Part shown: positions 34,201 to 45,964 of the stretch, piece after piece
How positions within the stretch are numbered: the first letter of the stretch is position 1
How the letters are laid out: every line of letters starts with the position of its first letter
NCBI GenBank assembly: GCA_022457155.1
Contig: JAJGOT010000352.1
Location: 310,001 to 374,000 of the forward strand
From: Cladopsammia gracilis
Lineage: Eukaryota > Cnidaria > Anthozoa > Scleractinia > Dendrophylliidae
Reading direction: 5' to 3'
DNA length: 64,000 nucleotides
Position numbers and translations under genes: made by a program
Notes under the pieces: generated by a model
The model's input: only the letters and a program-made list of their open reading frames with translations
Databases searched by the model: none
Told to the model about the DNA's origin: nothing

Positions 34201-37200
34201 AGAATAGTATTTTCTTAAATTTCAAGACTTTTTATTATCGAACAGTTTAAATCTTCAATAATCTTAAGACCACCCTTAAATATTTTAGAGAGAATTTTAG
34301 GAGAGTTTGGCGAGAATTAGTTGCCATGGTAACGAGATATGGCGTCATAAGTGGCAGGAGACCAAGCCACTTTTCATAAAAATGCGTGTTTTTGCCATTT
34401 TCTGAAAAAATATAAAAAGCCATCAAAAAGCAGCAAAGTGTTTCATTATATCGTATTTTATACACAAATCAAAGGGCTGTAAGAGTCATCTCGTGAATAC
34501 GAAACAACGTAAGGTTAAGTTCACAGATCGGTTTTAATTTTCCACACTGAATTTGAAGTCGAAGAATTGAGGAGTAAAACAGATTTAAAACGGCCAAAAC
34601 ATCTCAGGGTGACATAAATATGCAATGTGTGAAACCAGACTGTCTAGACATCTAAATGACGTATAATTAACACCGGGAAATTAAAAAAGGTTTACTGCAG
34701 CAATCCTCTTTTAACACGGAATACACTGGGGAATTAAAAAGTTTACAAATGATGGCCGACGAGTGAACATTTGCATATCTCTCCCCGTAAACTATATCTC
34801 GCTCAACGTTTCGCGTATTCAAGAGATGAAAATATGCTCAATTTCCGAGCACTCAGTTCCGATAAATGTTCAGCAGCCCTATGATCACATCACAGACTAT
34901 CTATTAAGGTAAAATCTTGCAAAATATCAGCAAAAGGCACGGTTGCAGTATAAGATTGCGTGTAGATCCAAGGGGTAAAACGTTTAGAACTATTACTTTT
35001 TTAAACTCTTTTTGAAACCAAAATTGATATGAAGGAGTTTTAACGTAAATTTATTTAGAGTATTTTTTAAATAGTTCCGCCAAATACAGTATTTGTATGG
35101 AAATCCAATATAGAATGGTCTCAAATAATTACGTAAAATTTGAATTATGCAATATTCGTGAATTCGTAGAAGATTTTACCCATGACATTCAAGAGATGTC
35201 AGTTGGTGTGTTATAAAGCGTGCAGTCACGTTTTTTTGTCAATAAAACCCAGTCGAAGTCCATAATGTATATAGATAGGCTAAGCCTAACAGCGGAGCTC
35301 TCTGCCTGCTCGGCGGACGCGCCGCGATCTAACCCTGCACGACTTCGTGTCCTCGAGACATTCTGCTAGCTATGACCATGAAAATTGGTGGGCATGGTTC
35401 TTTGAGTATGGAGCTCCGCGAGCGGACCTTCGGCCCGCGAGAGCTCCGCTAAAACGTTTACAAACAAATATATGGAAAACGAGAACAGTTACTGTTCGCG
35501 TTATAAAATAGTAACATCCCTCAAATTTGATGACTAAAATCTTCCTCCTAGTATCGTAAGCTTTCAATTGATAAATATTAGAGAATTCATTCAAATTTTA
35601 CCGAAATAATTTGACACTGGGTTGCCCATATAAACCGTTGGAGGTATGTTTGCCCTGTTTACATATGATCCTCAACAAGCGCGAAGTCCTCTATTATCGG
35701 TATACTCTCGAAAAGGGTAACAGAGTATTTATTTTCTGCAAGTCTAACTTGTTGGAGCTCCATCACAAGTTTGTTGCCAACGCATTTTTTTTCATTTACC
35801 ATGTTGCAGATATGAAGTATTTTTGGACGAAGTCAAACCTCAGGACTTAAGTTTATCATTTCTAAGAGAGTTCATGGACCTGCCGACATCTTACTTTGCT
35901 GCGGGAGCGCCTCTCAAATACCGTAAGTGAATCGAAGGACTGAAGGAATTAAGAAATGCTCATCAACTCAATTAATTTTTAGATCAATTAATTTGTGCGC
36001 TTTTCTGACATCATGGAAATCCAGCATGGTGGATCCATGATGATGGCTTTCCGAAGATCATGGAATAATTACAATGTCATATGACGTTCATATCACATGA
36101 TAGAACTAAAAGTATAGATATTTGGACGTATCATATCCCCTCATTGCTTCATTGTCATAGCTTTAATTAACTACCCTTGAAGTTACAGAAGAGAAACGCA
36201 AAATCCCCTCTAGTCTGAGAAAATTGCATGAAAAAGTATTAATAGTGTCAATAAGCTAGGGTTAAATTATTTTCCTCTTAAAATTGCAGAGGATTTCATC
36301 CAGAGATGGGGTACACATTACATCAAATCTTCCAAGTTTGGCGGTCAGCTGCAAATTCGCAAATTTATGGATGCATCCGATGTCTCCAGCAAGAAGGAGT
36401 TCGCAGTAGAAATGGAGATGGAGTATAAATCTTTATTTGCCAGTGTAGGAGCCAAGTCAAGTACAGAAGGCGGGGAATATTCAAGGAATCAATCAAAGAC
36501 CACCTCAACAACTATCATAGCTCTGGGTGGAAGTCATGAGGTGGCCTCCATTTTATCAGACGCTTACTCGCCTACTTTTAAATCCGCGTTTAAAGAGTGG
36601 CTTGTTTCCATTCCCAAATATCCCAAGCCTTTTCTCTTTCAAGTCAGTTCTATCACAGATCTGGTGAACTTCCGAATGCGGGATTTGTTTCCCGGAGAGA
36701 AAGTCGACTGGGGCTGCGAAGGGCACGCTGCGAGCTTGACAACGGAAACCAACGCTAACGGAGACAGAGTTACTTTCTTTCAGACGGTTGCCGACAATGG
36801 AACTACGGTTAAACATTATTGTACATTTGACAGCAGAAAAGGGTTAGAAGAAGCCATCAAGAGAAGAAGAATAAGTCTGAAGCGAGCTATTGAGATTTAT
36901 ATGGAAGAGGTACGTAAGCTGTGTAGTTATTGTATGATTCGGTACTATTCGCTGCACTTCAAACAACTTAAAAAACTTGCGCAAGGCTTTACATGAAACT
37001 CGGAAAAAAACACCTCAGTACATTTTGTTTTAGAGATGAATTTGTATCTTAACTCGGAAAAAAATTCCGAGCTCCAGATGGGATTCAATTCCGAGCTCCA
37101 GATGGGATTCAATTCCGAGCTCCAGATGGGATTTTTTTCCGAGTTAAGATGCTATTTTGTTTATAATGTCTCATTTCTTAAAAAGACTCACTTGGAGATG

Positions 37201-40200
37201 AATTTGTCATTGAGAAAAAGAGATTTTAAGCTGCTTGAACAATCTTATCTGCCAATCAGAACATTATAACACACTTAGTACTTGACATGACAAGTGATGT
37301 GAGGTGAGGTCCTGATGAGTCTGCAATGGATTTACAGTATGTGAAAATGGGGATGTTTCGTTTCATATATATGTGGAAGTTTATGTACTTATTACCATCC
37401 AGGGTGGGGAGGAGAGCTGTCCCCGGGGAACTAGACTCGTACCCTCCACCGCGGTCAAACGTCCGAGGCATTTTTCGTTTTATTTAGTGGGATTTTATTT
37501 AAAATTAAATGGAAATATGGGCAAGGATGTATAAAAAGATTTGTTGATGTTACTATCTTTAATTTTTCTCAAAATTATGAGCTTTTTCCGTTGAAAACTG
37601 ACAAAAACTCTTTGCGCCTGATCGAAATTATGTTGGCAAATGGCGCCGACAATTCTGTAGTTCACAGTTTTTAAACGCTTAGAACATTTTTAGTAAACTT
37701 TCAAAACGCTTGGTAAACTGATATGTGTATTGGCAATATACTAAACTTTAAATAGTGAAAATGACAACCTTAACTTTTAAGTACTTTGCTCAACTTTTGC
37801 AAATTTCTCTCGTTTGACCGCGGTTAACTCGTACCCAATTACTATTTATTGGATTTTGGGGAGAGAAAACACTGGGTACTAGTGAAGTGAGGCGCGTGGG
37901 TGTCCTTCCCATGACACCCCGCGCGTCTCAATTCACTGGTATCCAATCTTCTCTTTCCTCAAAGTCAAGTTAAAAGCGACTGTGAATGTGTCTGCCGGAA
38001 ATCCCCAGGAATATCAACTGAATCCTCCGTTGGATGAATTACGCGATCACTCTAGCTTGACATTATAAGGCATTGGCAGATGTGATCTAATTCCTCATTC
38101 CCGAATTATAAACTGGCTACTAAAGTCTGAAAATCCCATGTGATGTCCGCCAATGTTACCATAGTTACTTCTGGATTGCATTTATGTCGTACAGTCGGAC
38201 CTCTATTAAGCAGCCACCTATTAAGCGGCCACCCTCCCTTAAGCGGCCACTTTCCAAAGTCCCGAATTATTTGTCAGTAAAGTGCTGTATTCGACACCTC
38301 TATTCAACGGCCACCTCTATTAAGCGGCCGAGGCCACCTTTTTGCTGTTGCAAGTTTGGTATTTATTGTTTTTTTACCTCCATTAAGCGGCCAGCAAATT
38401 ATCTTTTCAAGCAAAATGGTGACAGATAATATGAACGTGATAGAAGTGAAGTCAGAAGTGAGTTGCTAAATGATGATATCTAGACGTTCAGTTCGTTTCA
38501 GAACTGAGACACCTCAATCAGATGACGACTACGACAAAGAATTAAAGGAGCCATCAATCAAGAGCCTTGCAGAGGCCATGCGCATCACCGATCAACTCCG
38601 ACACTTTGCCCAGTTTCACGGTTATCAGAACCTTGCCCTATCTATCGGAAAGGCAAATGACTTGATCTCCTCCTACAACTCCGAGCTCCACAACGGCAAA
38701 CAGCAGTGACGGATTATTTTAAATAAATCGTCCGTGAAATATTTTGAGCTAAAATTTTTACAGACTGTTGATGAAAAAAAGGCCTAAGAAACTTGATGTT
38801 TTGCATATTTGCATATTTTTCTGTACATACTCAACACTAAACAATACTGTACTTATCGACTACATGCTCTCTGTGTTAGAGCTACAACTTTGCACGGACT
38901 TGAAATGCGCAAATACAGGGCACTTAATTTTTTGTTTCAATGATTTTTGCATTTATCTTCACATATCATGACATATGTTCGTTCACTTTTCAACAAGCGT
39001 TTTGCTATATAAAGACAATAAAATTACGTATGCCATTTCTATCCAATTTATATTGTACCTCTATTAAACGGCCAACCTCTATTAAGCGGCCACTTTTCAA
39101 AGTCACGAGGGTGGCCGCTTAATAGAGGTCCGACTGTATTTATAATTTATTTTACTATTTAAGTAATGTAAGTGTGTTTTTGTTTGAACCTAGGGTCCTA
39201 CGTCTATCTCAGATTTTAGTCTCCCAGAATGCACCTTGCCCGAACCATCCGGCACTCCCTCTCAAAGTCAGCCACAAAAACGAGCCGTTACGCCTGCACC
39301 AACCTGGCAGAAAATCACCAGTGGTCAAAAGGAATTCCGTGTCATCTTTGACATGAAAAAGGACTTAGCCGGCATCGAAGAGTACAACATTACTCGAAAC
39401 ATGAGTCGCCTTGTGAAGTACACCGATGGAAAATGGCTGACCGGTGAAGGCGATGGCTCGTTTCACTTGTACAACGCCTTCAATAACGGGGGAAGTAGTG
39501 ATGCTAAGAGACGCAAGATGTCAGTTCTTGGTTTGGTTCTGTCGTACAACCAGAAAACCGGAGGTTTGGAGTTATTGCCAGAAGATTTCAAAGCTTCTAA
39601 ACAGTTCTTTCCAAATCTTCCCCAGTTCTTAACTGGACGCGCGCTGGCTAAAATAGCTATGGAATCTGATGATGCTATTGAACTTGCCAGCAAAAGAGAA
39701 AGTCAAACCATGGTAAAGCAACCATGTAATGTGAAATGGTCCAACGCACTGCGGTTTGATCCAACGGACAGCGACGGGAAATGTCTCCACTTCACAGCGG
39801 CAACCGAAGGAAGCTTGTTCGTGGTTTTCTCGACCTTACCCAAGGATAAGTCGTCATGGTATTACACTGAAATAACACCCGAGAGAGTCGCAATTTATAA
39901 GGTAACTTCAGTAAAGGTAAAGCAGTAATATCAGCTATACAGTTTTCCAGTAAGCACAGGAGTCGACGCAAGAAATAATTCTTAATTGGGATATAACAGC
40001 ACATGTTTTTTTTTTCTTTTTAGTTTTATGGTCACATCAGAGACTGAAAGGCAAGAAAAGGAGTTGAAGTTGTACTTTAAGATTTAACAATTCAAATCTA
40101 GCGTAACTTTTACCAGCAGTAACACGAAGCACGTACTATTACTACCTTTTAACCCTGGATTAAGCGATATTATTTCGACCGGATAATTTTTAGGTCGTTT

Positions 40201-42944
40201 TAATGGAATTTTTATGCCAGTTCGTATGTTACAGAGTTATCGGTTCTTTTCTTTTAGGGGGGCCTATTGGCAACCTCAACTACCAACCCAAATGCACGAG
40301 GACTGGGTGATCCAAGCTTACTGCAATCTTACTTTGTATGCGTCACCGAGTCAGAAAATACCACCCTTATCGAATACGGCAAAACGTTGGGAAGTACTGA
40401 TAGTGGAGACATTTATTTAAACATGTTAGACACCACTGATCGTTTAAACGTGCGGTTTTACGCCTTCGCGAACGGCGACAAAAAGCTTGACGTGATCGAC
40501 GCTCACATTGTGTCACGTAATTTGACCAAGGCGGACTGTAAAGGGGACACACATATGGACCTCGAAACAAGGCTATGTACCCAGAAATGCCACGAGGATT
40601 GTGACCCGCTTCACGGTAAGGAATACGTACATTTTGCCTATAAAAAAAGCCGTTACGGTGAAGTAGTTTCTTTAATTTGCAAAGTAGTCGTTAGTCTCGT
40701 TAATGTCCATACATCTGAAGCAGAAAATAGAACTCTTAGAAGACGTTTGGTGACTTGGTTTCCCAAATTTTTATTATCTTCTAGTTAACGCCAGCAGGCT
40801 TAGTATCAGCATTTAAGGATTCATCCTCCACGTTTCTCCTAAAACAAACAAACAAACAAACAAACAAATAAACAAAGAAATGGTAACAAAAATGACAAAG
40901 GCTCCTAGAGATAAGCCAACTCGTAAATACGAAACGCTCTATTCATTCTTAGTGGATAGCGTTTTCGAAACAAAATTTAGTTTATTTCAACTTTTACAAA
41001 TGGCAGCGAAACTTCACACATTTAACAACATGTGCTATATCATTTTTCTCAGTCTTGAAAAATCTCTTTGGGAAGTCCGCAGATCGGTTTTAATTTTCCA
41101 TAGCTTGAAGCCTTACGAACCGGTCAGCGAAATTAAAAATAAAAGTTTACAGCCGATCGAAAGAATTTGCCTCATACCAACACACCGCCATAACTCGTTT
41201 TATGCTGCGTGTATTTACGAGTTAAAAAGAGAAACGATTACCAGGGGCGGATCCAGGAATTTCTGATAGGGGGGTCCGGGTGCATGACCCCCGGAACATT
41301 TTTCCAATTTTACCCCCTAAAACGCCATTTCCAGCATTCCTGAGAGTTGAAAAGCGTTTGTTAAGTCAAAAACTTGACAATCAGTCAATTGGTGGAAGTG
41401 AAACAACTACGTATAAAACAATTTTATTCCAATATTTTTATGAACCACATGGGAGACACAGGTCTGAAAGGGGGGGTCCGGACCCCCTCCCCCCTGGATC
41501 CCTGGATCCGCCACTGATTACGGTCGTGGAATCCCGATATAACGAAGTGCCCTACTGGGGAAATGTGTTCGTAATAACGGGAGTTCGTTATACCGGGAGT
41601 TCGTTTTAGCGGGGTTATTTTCCATACATTTTACTATAACTTCACTGAAGAATATCGTTCGTTATAGCCAGGTCTTCGTCATCGATATCGATGTCGGTCT
41701 TCATTTAAATAGTTATTTTACACTAATGTTTACAAACCTATATTTTGTTGTGATTTCGAGCATAATTTAAAAAAACTGGCATAATTATGCGCACTGCTAG
41801 GTAATTATAATTTGTTGTTAATCTTTTCATCCTGTACTCACCACGACTATAGTACTTTGAACAACTGTGGTGACAGATACATCTATAACTTGTAACTTTT
41901 TAAATAAAGCTTTGTTGTTGTTGTAGGTCATAACTGTTATTATTTCTTCTTTTCTTTAATTAAGGTTGCAACACGGCAGCATCCGGGAATCCGCTACCTG
42001 AAGAGTGTAACGTGTGTCGAATTGCCAGGGACCTGGCCACTGGAAAATGTGTGCCGGATTGTAAAGAACCGAACTTTTTGTCACCAAATAAGCTTTGCGT
42101 CGATAAAAGTGGTAATTTTCATTTTACTCCGTGCCCCAGTACTCAGGCGCTCACTCATGTTTGGATGTCCGCGCGAGTGCCATTCGGTGACGTCGTCGCT
42201 AAAAGTAGAATCCAGGCTTAGAGCGCAGTCAAAAACAAAGCAATATCAAAAGGAATTTCGAAATTGCTTTGGGTTGCATTGCTACACTCTGTAATTTTCT
42301 GAAAAAATATCCCGCCACTTCACCAACTAATCAGAAGTAAAACCAAAATCAGTCGTGACTACAGTCGCACAATTTTCCCGGTACCTACATTTGCTTCGAG
42401 ATTTGATTGGTCCATTTGATTGGTTCATTTGATTGGTTCTGTTGTGACTGCAAACAGTAATTACTTTGGTTTTCTATGACACTATTCAACTTTTGAAGAA
42501 GACTATATCTTTTGTTATGGTGTCCCCAATTAGCCTCATAGCTAAATATTATTGACACTTGAATAAAGTTTATGTATGTATGTATGTATGTATGTATGTA
42601 TGTACCATCGCAGACACAATAAGTTTTAACAGGTAATCGGCTCCTGGTTTTAACACCTCACGAAAACACCAAATAAATCACGTCTGAGCTGGAAAACACT
42701 TACCCCCCCCCCCCCCCGAATGTTGTATGTTCAGAGGACTGCCTTTACTCCAACCTCGTTCCCAGGGCTTTTCCCTTCGAGAGGGGGGCCGCCCCTCTCT
42801 CGAAGGGAAAAGCCCTGGGAACGAGGTTGCCTTTACTCTGGCATCCACATGTTTTTCATTTTGTCTTTTTCTTGTTCAATTTATTGAATTTGTATTAGTA
42901 CCATAAAATCAATATTTAACTTTGATTGTAACGAATATTTTGTG

Positions 42945-42996
<52 letters not shown>

Positions 42997-43197
42997 TATC
43001 ATTATTATTATTATTATAGGCCATTTGCACGATGACGTCATTTGACTACTACCAGAATTCATTTCGTTTTTCCTTTCTTATTTAAATTTTGTAATCCCAG
43101 TGCGGTTTAAATAACAATAGCCCTAATTTGCACTACAAAACAAAAAACTGAAGGATTCTGGTAGTAGTAGTCAAATGACGTCATCGTGCAAATGTCC

Positions 43198-43237
<40 letters not shown>

Positions 43238-45272
43238 GTTACTATCTTTTTTCGCATTAACAGCTAGTGACTATGACAGTCATATCTAATCTATTCCCAG
43301 TTGTAGGTGTAACATTTTTTAATAATTTCCGAAGGTACGTTTGATGTCGAGCCTGGAAGATGGCAAACCGTTGAGGACAGTCTTACCGTACGCCAAATCC
43401 CCCATCTCCCAGCTCTGACTATGTGCTTGTGGCTCCGTTTCAAAGACTTAGTTGATAGCATGGCTTGGCAAATGGTCAAATACACTGTGACAGGAAGTAG
43501 ATATCAGCAGTTATACCTAATGTGGAGCCGGTTCGGAAACCAAAAGGAATTACTGGTGCACCAACGAGCGTGGACTGGAGCGTCTCACTTGGTAATGGAC
43601 AGGTATGAAACAGGTGGTAGTTAGGAAAACATTAGACAGTAAGTGATACTGATTGTGTAGAGTCGGTGTCTGGAGGCCGCCACTAGAGTAAACGGCACCT
43701 AAACAGAATGGGTTTTCAATCTTCTGGTAATTCGGATCTGCGCACGCGTAACTGCGCACTCTCGTTCCGAGAGCTCTCGCTTCTCTCAGCAGAAACGAGC
43801 CTCGGTCATGTGACGTTATTTAAAATAAAAAAAACGTGGAGCGCTGGGTGACAAGAATACCCATAGCGCTGAGGTTGTATGTAGTGTACCCGTGGTGTCT
43901 ATAGCTTTTCTTTTAGCATGTGGAAATCAAGGATCGATTAGCAACAAGACAATTAAAATGTAAAATAATACATATATGCGCGCAGGAGCCTCTTGCGCGA
44001 CCATATTAAACTTCTTTTTGAGTTTTCAACACATGATGTCGCTGGTGAGCGTAGCGAACGAGTAAGATGTCAAGAAGCACTGTCATCGTAGCCTCGTTCC
44101 CAGGTCCTTTTATCTGGCGGTGGGAAACCTCCAGATAAGGCTTCCGGAAATAAAAAAATGACTCCAAACATTCTTAACGCGCCTTAGCACACTTAATACC
44201 ACAATACAATATTATATTTGCAATCTTTACTTGTTTTAAATCCTATAATGAGTTAACAACAGGAATACTAAGGAAGTACCTGATAATGGTTACAAATGGC
44301 GCCCTCGAACAAAACGGATATACAAGATTATGATATGATACCGTAAAATTCCGAATATAACTGGTCTCGCCCTTTCTGAATATAAGCTCCATCAGACTAT
44401 TTTCAGGATTAGCCTTAATTACACAGAGTTGATTTGTTATAGTCTCGTGTTAGTCTGTCGTTGGACTGTGAGCAGTCTCTAATTTTTTATTTATTTGGTG
44501 GAGCGCGCGCGCTCACGATCGGCGAAGCCGCGAGGAACGAGGGCGTCAGCCCGAGGAAAAGTGGCTGTGCCACTCGCGCGCGGGCTCGTTCGACTAACTA
44601 AGAGACTGCTCGCAGTCTCGTTAAGGGAGTTTAAACTGTCATTATACAAATGAGCAGGCGGACTTCTCCTCCTTCCCACCCCCAAATATAATCGCTTACT
44701 GATTAAGTCTCCCAACATGTTCCTTTCAGCGGGTTTTGTTCAGTATGTTTTATCTGTTGTTTACTAACAACAAACAACAAAAAAAACTTTATTTAGACAC
44801 GATAAAAGTTTAATGCTTCACTAGAGAGCAATGAGGCCGTAAACTCTTTTGCTTGTTTTTAATTCATAGAATTACTTCCGAAAATTATTTGGATGATAAC
44901 AATTGGCACCATTATTGCATTTCGTTTTCTGGAGAAAGCGGAATCTTCACGCAGTATAAAGACGGTATAAAGTCGAAAGCTGAGGCAGGTATCGCCGTTG
45001 AATACGATGGTGGAGGAGTACTTCAGGTCGGTCAGAAATTCGAACAAGCTTACCAAATCACCGGGTTCAACCTTTGGAATAGGGTTCTTCCTTCAGAGGA
45101 GATTACAGGTTTGGCGACTTCTTGCCTCAAGGGAATCGGAAATGTTAAGCATTGGTTTGATTTCTCTGACTCCGCCAAAGCCATTAGCTCCATGAAAGTG
45201 ATTGCTCCATCTGTGTGTCATCCTCCGGCACAACGGAGGACCGTGGAGGAACCCGAGGAACCGACTGCATAG
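28178..45272 (+). CDS. Secreted MACPF protein with Cys-rich and pentraxin/LamG-like C terminus
   Basis: Thirteen coding exons: 28178..28220, 28989..29363, 29980..30224, 31096..31332, 32503..32615, 33823..34053, 35810..35922, 36290..36909, 39194..39901, 40258..40615, 41965..42111, 43335..43602, 44870..45272. All joints are GT-AG and keep phase; the total is 3861 nt (1286 aa). Residues 1-19 form a signal peptide, followed by basic KR sites that could be processed. Residues 20-220 are Gln/Ala-rich and low complexity, with an A7 run and a short helix. The MACPF domain covers about 300-655. Residues 660-1010 are beta-rich, 1014-1063 Cys-rich and 1063-1270 pentraxin-like. MACPF proteins form membrane pores in immunity, development or venom; which applies here is unknown. 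The start of exon 6 was set by frame and could shift. Introns hold many MITEs. Confidence 0.85.
30720..30830 (+). repeat. Retroelement 3' tail with (TTG)n
   Basis: GCGGGCCAGTCCAAATGTAA is followed by AAAATAAAGGATG and (TTG)n. It lies in MACPF intron 3. A similar tail (AATAAAGCTTTGTTGTTG) lies at 41896..41923 in intron 10. Confidence 0.4.
32043..32203. mobile_element. Hairpin MITE in MACPF intron 4
   Basis: CAATTATTGGATGAGGTT and GATAGCGATAATTATCAAGG recur inverted (CCTTGATAATTATCGCTGTC; AACCGAATCCAATAATTG). A tandem pair of ATTGTCTGTAGGTATGACGT follows at 32279..32340. Confidence 0.65.
33345..33541. mobile_element. MITE with CCTGTTTATATGGTCTCG termini in MACPF intron 5
   Basis: AGCCTGTTTATATGGTCTCG at the left and CGAGACCATATAAACAGGCC at the right are inverted; both sides also carry GAGACAACCCTCCC inverted. 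A G run of about 17 lies inside. Confidence 0.75.
34100..35809. other. MACPF intron 6: AT-rich, one MITE
   Basis: AT-rich DNA with a short duplicated piece (ATAGGTCCGCAATGCGTAAC at about 34067 and 34104) and one candidate MITE at 35288..35452 bounded by AGCGGAGCTCT and AGAGCTCCGCT. No exon is seen. Confidence 0.5.
35288..35452. mobile_element. MITE with AGCGGAGCTC termini
   Basis: CAGCGGAGCTCTC and GAGAGCTCCGCT are inverted ends; the interior is GC-richer than the intron around it. No target duplication is clear. Confidence 0.45.
37047..37150. repeat. 24-bp tandem repeat bracketed by inverted repeats
   Basis: Three units of ATTCCGAGCTCCAGATGGG plus spacer are framed by TCTTAACTCGGAAAAAA and TTTTTTCCGAGTTAAGA. 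It is a small foldback-with-tandem design in MACPF intron 8. Confidence 0.8.
38190..39138. mobile_element. Tigger/pogo-like DNA transposon, internally deleted
   Basis: The termini TACAGTCGGACCTCTATTAA and TTAATAGAGGTCCGACTGTA are inverted and end at TA on both sides. CTATTAAGCGGCCAC motifs repeat near both ends. It keeps a 79-codon open frame (38470..38709). It lies in MACPF intron 8. Confidence 0.75.
38470..38709 (+). pseudogene. Tigger/pogo transposase C-terminal remnant
   Basis: The frame has an acidic start (SDDDYDKELKEP), then IKSLAEAMRITDQLRHFAQF, which resembles the helical tail of Tigger/jerky transposases. DNA-binding and DDE parts are missing, so it is a relic of a deletion derivative. 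Confidence 0.45.
39194..40615 (+). other. Middle beta-rich region, coding exons 9-10
   Basis: Residues about 660-1014 follow a Pro/Ser/Gln linker. One part (KWSNALRFDPTDSDGKCLHF and SWYYTEITPERVAIYK) resembles the beta-sandwich called farnesoic acid O-methyltransferase-like in domain databases; this is a weak visual match. The remainder matches nothing I know. Cys residues begin to cluster at the end (CTQKCHEDCDP). Confidence 0.4.
41244..41516. mobile_element. hAT-like MITE in MACPF intron 10
   Basis: CAGGGGCGGATCCAGGAATT and CCCTGGATCCGCCACTG are inverted ends. ATTAC flanks both sides. Directly after it, to about 41660, lies another repeat with TTCGTTATAACGGGAGTTCG-like motifs. Confidence 0.6.
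42290..42605 (+). repeat. Dispersed repeat and LINE tail with (TATG)n
   Basis: 42290..42470 resembles 25420..25660 in duplication block B. It is followed by TTGAATAAAGTTTATGTATG and a TATG array, the 3' end of a non-LTR element. It lies in MACPF intron 11. Confidence 0.5.
42751..42829. mobile_element. 79-bp hairpin MITE with 9-bp target duplication (Mutator-like)
   Basis: CAACCTCGTTCCCAGGGCTT forms nearly perfect arms of about 36 bp. CCTTTACTC is duplicated exactly on both sides (42742..42750 and 42830..42838). Mutator-like elements make 8-11-bp duplications. The terminal sequence is shared with 50820..52108. Confidence 0.85.
42941..43240. repeat. (ATC)n/(ATT)n microsatellite split by a MITE
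   Basis: A trinucleotide tract of about 75 bp runs up to 43016 and resumes after 43199. The MITE at 43017..43199 sits inside it. Confidence 0.95.
43017..43199. mobile_element. MITE, second copy of the 20749 family
   Basis: It starts TAGGCCATTTGCACGATGAC and ends GTCATCGTGCAAATGTCCTA with arms like the copy at 20749. Flanks are TTA on both sides, though the microsatellite hides the true duplication. Confidence 0.85.
43335..45272 (+). other. Pentraxin/LamG-like domain, coding exons 12-13
   Basis: Exon 12 has LTMCLWLRFKD, and exon 13 has NNWHHYCISFSGESG, VLQVGQKF and ITGFNLWNRVLPSEEI. The order CLWxR, then W-H-x-x-C, then GFNLWNRVL is the hallmark of pentraxin-type lectin folds, including the Cys pair. 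The protein ends in a short acidic tail (EEPEEPTA). This domain may give ligand binding or targeting to the pore-former. Confidence 0.75.
43603..44869. other. MACPF intron 12
   Basis: It holds a partial CCTCGTTCCCAGG element near 44094, a GC-rich stretch at 44500..44590 and no exon. Short open frames here have no recognisable content. Confidence 0.5.
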
Positions 45273-45315
45273 AGATAATTTGCACTGGATCCTAAGCTGC
45301 CTTCACACGACAAAC

Positions 45316-45527
45316 TTAACCCTCGAACTCCCAAGGGTGCCAACAATCAAAATTTAAAAAAAAAAATCCCAAATTTCATTTTGCACAATATTGAAAAACA
45401 AATGGTACCATGCAAAAGTACTGCCGAAGAGGTTTCATTTGAATGATCACACCACATGACTTCGTCCACAGAATCAAAAGTTAGAACTACATGTCTCCAT
45501 AATTCACCCTGGGAGTGAAAGGGTTAA
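45316..45527. mobile_element. MITE, TTAACCCT family (complete copy)
   Basis: TTAACCCTCGAACTCCCA and GGGAGTGAAAGGGTTAA are inverted ends. The interior matches 9687..9881 in opposite orientation. It begins 44 bp after the MACPF stop codon, so it may lie in the 3' UTR. Confidence 0.75.
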
Positions 45528-45964
45528 GTTGACAAACTCGTGTTGGTAACTCTCTAAATAGTTGGCAACCTCGTGTTTTCACACGACAAAACATCACAAA
45601 CCTTAAAGTGCTACTATGATCAAATTTGTGAATTCATCTCCGTTTACATATTTTGAAAATATAAGTATTGCTTACCGTGCCAAATTTTGGGTCGAAATTC
45701 GCTCTGGAAGTGTATTTATTTGAATTGTTATTGTCGAAATCGTCTTGCCGCCATAACTCGATTCAAAAAATGGCCGGGACACAAATTTCGGGGAGTTGGG
45801 GCGAGTCGTGACGTAGAAGACTCACTTAAAGAAGTACTGCTAGAGCAATCTGAAGGATAAGATATCTTGAATGCTTCGAAGTTCTTTTCCGAATCAGTTG
45901 CCTCTTAAATCAGCTGTTAAATTTCACTTTATTTCTCTGCCAAATGACGCCAAATGCAAATAAT

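Larger units (their letters stand above)
32503..36909 (+). other. MACPF domain, coding exons 5-8
   Basis: Exon 5 starts the domain (GVGFDGRGEYSPESRKMS). Exon 6 has DVPDTMNVHGIYDT. Exon 7 gives LREFMDLPTSYFAAGAPL. Exon 8 opens with WGTHYIKSSKFGG at residues 459-471, which matches the MACPF signature (aromatic-G-T/S-H-Y, then GG seven residues later). The following region holds the second helical cluster expected of the fold. Conservation of the signature argues for a working fold. Confidence 0.85.

Noticed and set aside
41517..41660. Possible complete MITE next to the hAT-like element
   Set aside because: Only scattered TTCGTTATA motifs; a matching opposite terminus was not found.
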